A stretch of DNA of 64,000 bases. Source: Antedon mediterranea (Eukaryota > Echinodermata > Crinoidea > Comatulida > Antedonidae). Shown here one piece after another: positions 39,101-51,100 of this stretch (its first letter is position 1; every line of letters begins with the position of its first letter). The stretch is taken from NCBI RefSeq assembly GCF_964355755.1, contig NC_092675.1, positions 6,978,312-7,042,311 on the forward strand. The letters run 5' to 3'. A program made the translations under genes and the position numbers. The notes under the pieces are model-generated. The model did not search any database and was not told where the DNA came from. It saw nothing but the letters and a program-made list of their open reading frames with translations.

Positions 39101-42100
39101 CGACACAAGACAATTGTATCTGACAGGTACGTACATTATTCTAAAAAATAAGTCTAGATAGATCCCTTAGGCGTCATAAATCACAGGCCAACAAATCAGT
39201 ACTCATGACAGAAATTCGACCCAGTTTGGTTCACACAAATGTTTACAGGAAGTTCAACACCACAACCGATGATTTGCCCTAAATATTTAGGTAGACTACA
39301 GTTTAATTTTTCACTGAATAGGAGCATGAATTTCCGATTTCCATTTCGCAGAATGTCTAGGTCTATTTATTTAGTTTGGTTCTTATAATATATAAATACA
39401 ATCAACTTTATTACTGCGGTTCCATCACCACCACCACGTGCTGCCGCCCAATTCCCGTACATACATTTCCATTTCTCCCTAATTTCTTTAATCCACATAA
39501 ATTAATTGTCCTTTATGGAATCCAGTATTGGTTTTGTTGTCTCTATTTCTGAATACCCCAATTAGGAGGACACTTCCGTTTTTGTTTAGTGTCCCAAAAA
39601 AGTCCCCGTCCGTGGATTCTACTGTATTCGAGAACCATCTGTGAGCACCCCTAGATGGTACGCGAGCGAAGCGAGCGTGCCATCTAGTTATTCTAATTTA
39701 ATGAAATGCCTAAAACATTGGTTAAATGTAAATATCTACACAAAACAGATAAAATTCAAAAGAAGTCCTCCAATAGCAAACAATTACATTATTAAAAGAC
39801 AACAAATTATCTTCAATAATATTAATACAATAAAGCCCCAACAAAGTGCCCCCCTGATAGGGGTGTCCCATAATTCTGGCTTGTTTAATAATATATATGT
39901 TGCTTCTCGTTTACTAGAAAGTGTTCTTTTAATAGAGATTCTACTGTACTGTGTATATACACAAGTATTAATTACTAAACAAAGACACAACAATATAAAA
40001 ATACTATTAATGTTATTAGATTATTGTATAAAAAAATCTTTAAAACAATCTTTATTGCAATAATACATTTTAAAAAATGTAAAAACTCTAATGGTTACCA
40101 CCCCTTAATAGGGGTGTCCCATAATTCTGGTCATTTTGCTTAAACTCGTTTGTTTACTAGAAAGTGTTCTTTTAATAGGGATTCTACCGTACTGTATATA
40201 CACAAGTATTAATTACTAAACAAAGACACATCAATATAAAAATACTATTATTAGATTATTGTATAAAAAAATCTTTATTATAATAAAATAAATAGAATAA
40301 AAGAATGTAAAAACTCTAAAGGTTAAAATTATGATTCTGATTTTTACAATTAATTCAAATATTGAAAAAATATAGTAACATTAGATTACATACCATTTGT
40401 GAGAACATCAAGCGCCGCCTGTGACCTTCCAAGTTGTTGCTCAATTGCTGAAAGTGCCAAACGAGCATCAACGTGTAATGGGGCTAGTTCCAGAACACGT
40501 CTGTATGCACTGGCAGCGTGCTCTTTCTCTTCCAATGCGTTGAGACATTCTGCATATCGCAGCCACACGGCTGCCAGGTTGTAACCATCGCTTTGCACTA
40601 ATGGCGCTATGATAGGCTTGGCATCTCCATAGTACCCTATAATTAAAAAAATAATAATTCCACCATAAAATTATGGAGTTTCTATATCAGCGAAAACAAT
40701 AAACAAACTTATAGTAAAAAAATGAATTTAAACCATATTTCACATTAACATAAATAAGGCTACAATATTGAATGTATTCTAATCAATCAAGGGGAGGTAT
40801 ACAAATTATTATTTTTCATTTGATAAAACATATCATGTACAGATATTGCACCTGTTTTACATACAGTTCTGTTTTTTTTCAGAGCAGTGATGTAATTGTT
40901 CTAGTTTTTATGTATGTGGTGTACACATACAGTAGGCATAGCAGGCAAGATAACCTAGTAGGATAAAACTATTTTCTTGGTAAATTCAGTCCAATTTCTT
41001 GCTGTTATTTGATAAAGAATATGAAATGTATGAGCAAGTCAAAATGGCCGAGCGGCTAAGGCAGGGTCCCATTTATCGTACCCAAAGAGCCAACTCGCTC
41101 TTAGTTCTGGTGGTAGAACAAGTCTTATCAGATAGGGACTATAAATTGTAGGTCCAGTGTACACAGTTATAACCCGTGTGCACTTTTGAAGAACCCAGGT
41201 CATCATTCGAGATGAGTAGGGGTTTACCCCGGTCTGGTTCACAAAATATCCCTGTATCAGGGGATTACCACCTATCTTATAGAACAGTGATGAATTTACT
41301 TATTGGTAATCCTTGGCAACATGTGCCTAAAGACATGAAATAAAAAAAATATAAACAAATATTTACCAACTTCCATATAGGCTTCAGCCACATCCAAAAA
41401 CAGATCACCAAATTCATCCACTGATTGGTCAAATAAATCTTGCAACACAACCCTTGATGCTTTTACGTATTTCTCATGAATCAAACATACACCAAGTTTT
41501 ACTCTTAAATCAATTGGTAGCTCTTCTGGAACTTTTACTTCAATAGATGTTACATCGAGTCTATAAAAACAGAGTTTATCTTTAAGATTACTAATGAAAC
41601 ATTTTCTGATAAAATCTATCTAAATTTCACAGAGTAGTTATTTCGAAAATTATGTTTTAAATTTGAAAGTATTTAACAACTATAACCTCATGCGTCATTA
41701 ATCAAAATGATTGGATTTCATTGATGGAATGTATTATGAATTTCAGAACAAATATTTTAATATTTAGATCAGAATTTCAAAGAGTCTGATAAATAATATA
41801 TAAGAAGAACATAATAAAGAATGTGATATTAAGCTCTGTCTACACTATCAAACTAGTTTGACAAAAAATATGTGATGTGCCCAAATATGGTAGTGATATT
41901 ACATCATCATGTCCATATATAGACACATCACATTTTGTTGATAATAAAGTTTGATAGTGTAGACAGGGCTTTAAGCTCTGTCTACACTATCAAACTATGT
42001 TGACAAAAAATATGTGATGTGCCCAAATATGGTAGTGATATTCCCAAATATGGTAGTGATAATAAGTTTCTCTTTTATAACAGCACAATTCTCAAGTGAT

Positions 42101-45100
42101 GTGCAACAAAATAAAATAAATATGGACTTATCTTAATCTTAAGACAACATCACATTTTTTTGATAATAAGTTTGATAGTGCAGACAGAGCTTTAGACAAG
42201 TTTCTGGCAGAAGATTACAGACACCACTTATGACTAAAGTGTATACTTCCAAATAAAAAAATTAAAATGCCCAATCAATTTCATATCTGTTTTTAACAAT
42301 AGAAAATGTGTGTATCTTGTGTTTTTACAAAAAATTAAAATTGCACAACTGCCATTAGCTTACCCAGGATCAAACTCAACTTGATCAATTTGTTCGATGA
42401 GGGCAGAAGTGTCTCCAGAAATCATCTGTACACCACAGTGATCTGATATCACCTGCAACGCACGCTGGTGTTGCTTTTGGCAAATATGAAGTTCTGCCAA
42501 CATGTTTACATCTGGTAATATGAATAAAAACATCTTCATGTTTGAATGAAAGTTCATACGTGCTGGTATATAACTAGATTATGTGGTTATTATGAGGATT
42601 CAAATTAAGGTATGTTGAATTTAGTAAGCTTGTTTAAATCATTTAATCTATCTTCATGTCGTGAGGTGGTTTCCCGAAAGATCGTAAAATCAAAACGGTA
42701 CTGGGTATGACCAACTAGCGTTCTTGTCACCAACTAGTCATCCATTCATAGAAGTACTTTTCTTTAGTTTATCTCTATAATTTTTCCATCTCTATACATT
42801 TTATTTATTGAACAAATAAAGATTTGATGTTCATTGTTCTTTGATACTTTATTCAAACAGAAAACCTGCCTCATAGAGGTTGAATGATTAATGTAATCAC
42901 ATCTCAAAAAGTCACGGAATATGGCTGCCTCAATCAACCAATTAAGTAAGTTAAGTTACGCCCCCTAATCAGTCACACGCGCACAACTATGCCTCGATGC
43001 AGCATGCTGAATGATCAACACAAGAACATATTTTAAAAACTAAAAGAGCAGAAACAAAACTACTAACCTTCGGATGTGATGAGTGACGGATGTTTGCTTA
43101 CTGCTTTCTCAAATATATTGATTGCTGAGGTTATGTCTTTATTCAAATGACAACTCTAAAATAAAAAAGGGTATCTATTCAACCTTTCAACACTAAACCA
43201 ATATATATGATACTGTACAGCTGGCATTGTGGAAATATGTTTAGACTATATATTAGAAACCATTATTGATTTTACATTAAAATCACATTTATTTATCTGA
43301 CAGAACATACAGTACACTTTCATTCCAGAGGCACAAATAAACTGGTGATCTATATGATCAAAAATAATTAAATAGAAATATAAAAATTACAAAACCTAAT
43401 TCATACACATTACCTATAAAAAATAAAGTTAGAATAAATAGACTAGTAGTCGGGTTCTATTTAATATCTAGATATATTGTAGCAAAATATCAGGATTTAA
43501 AGCTATGTCTACAATATCAAACTGTATGTGATGTGCCCATATATGGACATGATGTCATATCACTACCATATTTGGGCACATCACACCTATTTTGTCAAAC
43601 TAGTTTGATAGTGTAGACAGAGCTTAACAAAAGCAAATACTTTACCCTAGCCATATCTCTCGCTATGTTTAAACACTGCTCCCCCTTATTTTCTGGTAGT
43701 AGAGTTACGATTCTATGGTAGGATTCTATTGCTCTCTTATGTTCACCACATTTCTCATACAACTTTGCACGTTGAAATATAAGACCAATGTTCTGTTGGT
43801 TTTGCTTCAACGCTAATGATGTAAATTAAATATAATTAGGAATAGCAGATCTATTACAAGGATTTGTAATGTATTTGGCTGTTACTATAATAGCACAACA
43901 AACTTTATTTCAATTTAGGATATACAGTACAGTCAAATCTCACAAAATACCAGACTCTCTGAAAACCAGAAACTCTCCCAATGCCAGATTTCTCTCAAGG
44001 TTCAAAAGGTCCCAAATTAATTTTTATCATTAAAAATACATTCCGAATACCAGACTTTCCTGAAAATCAGACATATTTGGCCAGCCCAAAGGTGTCCGGT
44101 ATCAGGAGAGTTGACTGTATAATTTATTTTAATATTTAAGTGGAAAAAGTATTTTAAAAATCAACGTTACTGCATATAGACTGGTACATAGGTAAGGGAG
44201 TAAAAACAAATTATATTCTGTGGCAGAAATTAAATACCTGCGTGTGTGGCGCAGTGTGTTGGAAGTTTTGACTACTGATCGTGAGATCAAGGTACGAATC
44301 AAACTCTCGTCGCATTGCTTGTATCCTTAGGCAAGATACTTTACTATGTTTGCCTCTCTCCACCCAGGTGTATAAAATGGGAACCCGGTTAGATCAAGAC
44401 ACAACTTTGCACTGATTACTACCTGTATTATGGGAGTATGTTTCCATACGTGTTTGATCCCAAAAAATTACTGGGGTAATAATGTTCAGCGCTTAGAGGT
44501 TTCACAACATAGGAGCTATATAATTTCAGGACATTATTATTATATATCTGATCATTTATGATTACTTTCTTAAATGGAGTATTACTACGTCGTTTAGCTA
44601 ACTTTGTTTTTAATCGATGACAGTAGAACAATGTGTGGTTTACTTACCAGTAGTATAGCAATTAATAGCTTGTTTAATACTATTCTGTTCAAGACACATC
44701 TCTGCTAGTTTGACCCATTCGTCTGTATCTTTAGGATTTAGATGAGCTGCTATTAATAAAAACTAAAATTGAAAAAAATCAAAAAACACAAATTACTATT
44801 TTTTTCAATCGATTTATTGAATTGATTGAAGTTTATATTTATACTGGGTAACCTCTTCAGTCAAAGACTGGTTTCCCAGAGGGCCCAGTTGGTGATCAGT
44901 GGCTGTGATGTACTAATACACCCGGGTAACCCCCTACTCGTCTCGAAAGATGTACTAGGTTCTTTAAAGTGCACACGAGCTAGATGTGTACACTGGACCT
45001 ACGGTTTATAGTCCTTATCCGAGAAGACTTGTTCTACCACCAGAACCATGGAGTGAGTGAGCCTCGAACCCCTGCCGATGTTATGGCTACGTAATTACGG

Positions 45101-48100
45101 TTCCACTGTCTTAACCGCTCGGCCACTATGTCTGTTACAGTAGTTTAACTCCCTGATCTGTGTAGATTGAAATAAGCTGCTATGGATAGAAATGTTTTAT
45201 TCATTTTAACCATGGAGGAATTATTTAGATGTTAATAAGATTATTCAAATAATTCCAATTTCTGTATTCATCCCTTACATTACAATGAAATGTCTTCCGC
45301 AAAAATACTTGTGCAAATCAGATGCACGGTTTTGCCATTTTTGGGATTTGGATTGTCCAGTAACTATTTAATAACAATTACAATATCACTTTGCCAAGTG
45401 ATATCAATACATAAAGGAATACAGGAAGAGCATCGTTAAGGCCCAGTTACACTAGGATTAGATCAATGATAAATAGATAAGCATACAATTTTCTTACATA
45501 AAAAAAGAACTACTATTATAGGGTAACCATTTATTGTATCTTTGATAAAAATATCATTTTTCAAAATCCAATCAAATGAAAACCTGATCCATAAGAACAA
45601 TAATAATTATTTTCACCAAAGACACAATAAATGGTTATCCTATAGAGTATCACGGTGCTGATGTCACGACGGTAGGTGGCGTTGCGTAGTTGCTAGCGCA
45701 ACCAAAAATGCATTCAGCCTGCCTGAGTGACTCTCCAAGATCACCAATGGTTTGGAATAGGCTTATTGAAGTAGTCATTTTAAAACTTAATAATTTTCAA
45801 TAAAAACAAACAAAAATTTCAAAAGATCACTAAATATTTGTTTTAATAATCTATTTATATTCAACTACAGGGCAATTCCACGGTGACGGAATTACACATT
45901 TTCCATAATTTTACATTTTAATTCCTTGTATCTTTTTTAGTTTAAGGCAGATTTCAAAACAAGTTTAATAGTTTAATAGCTAGTAAAAAAAAATTAAAAA
46001 ACCAACCATATTTTTTTATAATATCATAAAACATATACCGTGACGGAATTTCGCCGAAAAACCACCTCATTTCTACCCCTAAACATTTCATTAAAACTCT
46101 GTGAATTGTACTGAAAATTTAAAAAATTAATACATTAAATTTAGCCATTATTTAATGTAGTATTGAACATAAGTTTTTATTTAAAAAAAAAAAAGTTTCA
46201 GTTTTTGATATATAGTAATAATTTGACACATGGTCCGGTGACGGAATTACAGTGACGGAATTACCTCTGAAATTGAAATCTGCAGACCATCTTTAAATTT
46301 ATTTAATAAGGGTTTCTGAATAATTTTAATGGCAAAACACAATATATTAAGAAAAAACAGTCTTACAAAATTGTTGCAATGTTAAAAAAAAAACATTATT
46401 TCATTTGATCTAATGGTTCTAAAAACAGATATTAATATCACAAAAATATGAACTTATTTTGTTTTAATATATGGATTATATAGAGTATTTTGAATTAGAA
46501 ATATTACTAAATATAATATTGAACACATACCAATATCTGATAAGAATAAAATTACATTTTCTATTATTGTATTGTGATATTTAGGTGAAATATGAATATG
46601 ATTACGGAATTATACAGTTGAATTAATGTTATTTACATGTTTAAGTTAACAGTGACTATTGACCGTATTCCAAAAAAACATTTTATCCCATAGCTCTGTG
46701 GAAGTGGTTCTTTAAAGTGATACCTTTCTTTAGAGTCCATCAATGGTGCTGGGAGTACAGATACAATTTGATCTCTATTAATTATCCCATAAGACCCAAC
46801 CAAGTCTTTAACAACAAAAATCTTCCCTTCTTTATCAAACTTATATAAATGAATAATGTTAAGTTCTGGTTTGTCTTTAGGAATGTCATCAACTATTGCA
46901 ACATAGTTAAAAAATGTCTTGCTTCTTTCTATGGTATATTTGATAAGAACAAAATCTCCTTTCTGTGCGTTTATAGGTTCATTTGTTTCATTTAAAAAGA
47001 ATTGTTTATTCCGTATGGGAGTTGTTCTTTCTGTACAATGGGAATTATTCTGAGAGTGCAAGTGAGTCATATGAATAAGTTTTAGTTATGAGAAAAGTCT
47101 GGAAGTTATGTAATAACTTGTTCTGTACATTGGACATTGTTCGCATTCAATTAATGGCAGGTGTGATAAATAACAAAATAAATTATTAGAGTTCCTAGGC
47201 CTGAGAAAAAAATCGAATAAAAGAAGCCATAGATCCATAATAATAAACAACCACATAAACTTTGTACACATTTTGCTGGTAGCTGTGTTCATGCTAAGAA
47301 AAAGTTGCTTAAAAAATGGTTTTGCATCAATACTATGTTAAATAATAGTGTTGTGGAATTACGTAATTCCGCAACCAATGATTTGTGACGGAATTTCAGT
47401 TTTAAAACTTCAATAACTTAAGAAATAAAAAAAATAAAAAACAATAATTATCATAATATAATGTCTATACTCTTGCTTGATTTGCATTAGTCTTGATTTT
47501 TTACAGAAGTTATTATTTTATAAGAAATCCTAAAAAAAAACACTTTTTTGTGTCGGAATTACAAAATATGATACATTATTATTTTTTTTTTAAATAACAT
47601 GGATTTTAACTTTTTACACCACTCTGATTATTTATTACTGAAGCTAAAAAAGGTCATACATTTCTCATTTTCATTACATTTTTAGGTATCAATTTTTGAA
47701 TCAAATTTTCCATATCATATCAAGGTGCTAATTTTTTTTTTTTCATATAACCTAATTCTCTATAAAATAATCTTTAATTTGATACCAAATATAGTTTGAT
47801 TGGTTTAATTTGAAAAAATGGAAAAAAATCCTCTGCACTATGGAATTGCCCTACAGTTTAAGTTAAAAAAAATCAAGCTAAGATACATAATTTGATAGAA
47901 ATACAGATCTTTTCTGTTCAACCAGGGAGATGTACATCTCCCTGGTTCAACATAGTAGCGCTGAACGAGTTTTTTGGTTGTCTAGCAACCATGCAGCACC
48001 CTCTATCGTTGTGACGTCACACCGTGATACTCTATAGTTCTAGAATGAAAAACGTCTAGTTTTTTTTTTTTTAATAAGAAAGATGAATGTTTATCTATTT

Positions 48101-51100
48101 ATAATCAATTGTTATGTTCTAGTAAGTGTAAATGGGCCTTTAACTTATATATTGGGAAATGTATTGATCAAACCATGGAGGAAATTTCCTCCATGATCAA
48201 ACATACCTGTAAAGCTTTCTCATTATCTCCTTGGTCTTCATACATCATGCCAAGTAGTTGATACGGTTCATAGCTTCTTGGAGCTAAAAAAAGTTTTTAT
48301 TCTATAGCTATGTCTACACTATCAAAGTGATTAAAAAGTGTGATGTGCCCTAAATGTGGTAATGATATGATATCATCACTCACATACAGTTTGATAGTGT
48401 AGACCCGGCCTTAACCATTTTTCTTCTTTCATTTTCAAAAAATATGTGCCTATATATGGACATGATGATATAGTATCACTACCATGTTTGTCTACACTTA
48501 GATAGTGTAGACTGAGCTTTACCTTCTTGAAGATAAAGTTATGCTTGAATACTTAAAATCTTCCAGTAGCTTAAAAGTCAAACTTGTTTGACTACAAATG
48601 ATATTCTAAATCTCTTAAGTCGTATGTCAAGAAAGAAACAATAAATACTCACCTTCTCGTATTATCTCCAAGCACATTTTGATAGCATCTTCCCTGGCTC
48701 CACGTGCAAAACACAAGTTAGCCTCTCCCATCAATCCTCTGAGTGTTTTAGGCAAGCGATTAAAATGCCGTTTTTTACCTGTTTTGCGTTTCTCCTTTTC
48801 CATTTCCAGCTCAATCTCAAATGCATCATCCCCTGTGGAACATACAGAACATGCCAGTTTTTACTAGTAGAAAGTTAGGTGAAATTCTTAAATCTAAGGG
48901 AAGAAAACCTATGATTGTAAATCAGCAATGCGTTGTATATAAATTTCAATGTGGTTTCTGCGATGCAAACTATGTCGGCTATACTTGTCGGCACCTTTAT
49001 CAACGTATTGATGAACACAGTAAAGGCACCATAGGAGAGCATTTAAAGCAACATAATATAAGTCCTATTGAAACTTTTAATCATTTCAGGATATTGTCTA
49101 ATATAAGTGCAAATCCAAATTTGATGTTTAATTAAGGAAATTTTCTGGATCAAAGAACTGAAACCTACACTTAATAAACAAAGCAATTCAGTCAAAGCTA
49201 ACTTGTTTATTAATTAAGATGGAGGAGCTTAATAACTAAAGTTCTTAGAATTGTAGGCCTTCTTTGTTGTTAATTAACCAATTAATTAGTATTTCCTGTC
49301 ACCCTTTGGTGTTTGTTATCTTTATATAATTCAATCACTTGATCTTGAAAATGGTTCCATGATGGTTCCGAAACGTTGATCTTCTTGTTTTTTGTCATTA
49401 AATTTTATTGTAAAATGAAATTGTTTGAACAAAATTTACATACCTGGTGCACCAAGAGAAATACTCGCCCCAATCATTGCCGATGTAGATGCTTCTTCAC
49501 CTACAAAATGATATTGGTATTACTATTAGTACAAATAAAATAATACATTAATACTGTAATGTTTTTTTGCTAAGAGCGAGTGGGGGGGGGGGGGGGGGGT
49601 GAGAGGGAGATCCCTGCATTATAATTTACCCTGATTTTTTGGGTGTACAAACCTAACTAGTAAAATGAACCCAACTACAGTACTGTAGCAATATAGCACA
49701 TTTTGGCAAATTAATTAATTCTGCAAAAAGTTAGATTTACGGAAATTGGGAAGTAAAATTTTAAAAATAAGTTGAAATAACATTAATTTTGACATCGTTA
49801 CAATTATGAAAAATGTATTAGCAAACTGCACTTTAAGATACACAAATATTTATTTTCCCTTCAGTTTCAGTACATTTGATTACACATCATACATAATATT
49901 GCTAGGATGAGAATATACAGCTCAACACTGACAGGATGAATAGATGTGATACTAAATATTGTTTTGTATATTCTTATCTTTTGAATTATTAATAAGTTAT
50001 ATTATTTTAAAATTCTATTTTACCGATAAGATTGGTTGATGTCATTGGTTCTTCAAATTCTTCATCGCTACTGGCAACATCATGTTGCAGCTCCGGTTCT
50101 CTGATATCTGTTGTCTCATCTTCCAATTTGTCAACATCTTCAAGTAATTCTGTCAACTACAAATTTTTTAATAACTTTGCATTTTGATGTTCACACCCCT
50201 GACATTTAAATGTATCATTATAAATAAATTATAAAATGCAAGTATTCATTTAATTAAGTATAAATGAAAGTTACAGTTACAGTTACTGTCACGACAAATA
50301 TGGTCCGGGGCCAAAATCGGTCCGGCCGGATCAGTTTTTGCTCTAAAGTTGTGGCCAAAAGCAGTCCGCCACTGCCAAAATTGGTCCAGGTTTTTCTTCT
50401 GTCGGTTTTAATTGAATTACTAGGCCTATGATGCTGTTTTAAGTTGTTTATGGCTAGAAAAATATCCCATGATATTATAAGTAAGTTATCTTGTCGGATA
50501 AATACTATAAATAAATGTATTTTATCTAAAAACATGACTTAGGTGTTCACTCATATTTCAGCCTGCCACACACTCACATGAACGGGTATGAGACGCTGAT
50601 ATTGCCAGCCAGATTTTATTTTATGATTGAGACCTTTTTCCTTGCTCAGCCTAATCAATATTGGATAATTGTTTTATAATGATTGTACTGAATTGATATT
50701 GATTGATTAACCATAAATTAGTAATAAATTAAATTGTTTTTAACATCATGGGGAAACGAAGATGTTAAAAAAACAAAAGGGATTAAAAACAGGCAGAGAA
50801 TTAATTGTACACAAAAAACCTAAAAATTAGTACTAATTATTGATGAGTTACTACTAATAGTAATAATGATGATAAAAAAAACAGGCTTAATTTATATAAA
50901 TAAAATAACAAATAAAACTCTGTAGTTTTCAATATAATGACTAATCATGGCCTTTTTAAATGATATATACATTATGACTCATTTTGCGCACCATATATTT
51001 GCAAGATCGGACCATATTTGGCGGCCAAAAACAGTCCTACTACCCGGACCGATTTTATTTATTTGGCCGCCAAAACTGGTCCGGCCGGACAGGTTTTGGC

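Larger units (their letters stand above)
36061..40393. other. 4.3-kb GTF3C3 intron filled by mobile DNA
   Basis: In order: a MITE (36111-36290), a truncated LINE (about 36290-37120), a Helitron-like element (37153-39687) and a tandem repeat of about 250 bp (39843-40325). Little of the intron is left unassigned; no exon was seen in it. Confidence 0.75.
45871..47850 (-). mobile_element. Inner 1980-bp element with CTACAG direct repeats and a 13-bp motif array
   Basis: GGCAATTCCA (45871-45880) and TGGAATTGCC (47841-47850) form 10-bp inverted ends. CTACAG occurs directly outside both (45865-45870 and 47851-47856), as a target-site duplication would. Inside are a 145-codon minus-strand ORF (46633-47070) and repeated GTGACGGAATTAC motifs. 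The superfamily was not recognised. Confidence 0.65.
45645..48032. mobile_element. TA-flanked transposon, TIR GAGTATCACGGTG, itself interrupted
   Basis: GAGTATCACGGTG at 45645 and CACCGTGATACTC ending 48032 are perfect inverted ends, each bounded by TA. Subterminal parts (GACGTCAC, CGATAGAGGG, GTTGCTAG) also pair loosely. The right half (TTTAAGTTAAAAAAAATCAA onward, 47854-48032) is closely matched by the 165-bp MITE at 54681-54845, so the true element is about 400 bp and the middle 1980 bp is an insert. Confidence 0.8.
45436..48143. mobile_element. Outer MITE of a nested insertion stack (TTAAGGCCCA...TGGGCCTTTAA)
   Basis: The left arm at 45436 (TTAAGGCCCAGTTACACTAG...ATAAATAGATAAGCAT) and inverted right arm ending 48143 match across about 60 bp. 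The 2.7 kb between them is explained by later insertions (45519-45642 and 45645-48032). Without them the element would be about 200 bp. A short relative lies at about 8560-8622. Confidence 0.75.

Noticed and set aside
41042-41115. tRNA-Leu gene
   Set aside because: Only the A-box half looks like tRNA; there is no acceptor stem and it continues into a SINE body shared with another copy.
44500-45137. tRNA-Leu gene on the minus strand at 45137
   Set aside because: Good A and B boxes but no paired acceptor stem, and the SINE body follows; treated as a SINE head.
47340-47372. GTGGAATTACGTAATTCCGC palindrome as a transcription terminator
   Set aside because: It is an inverted pair of the 13-bp motif inside a transposon; bacterial-type terminators do not apply to this eukaryotic DNA.
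49582-49599. G18 run as a G-quadruplex regulator
   Set aside because: A plain homopolymer in an intron; length may be a sequencing or assembly effect and no further structure supports a function.
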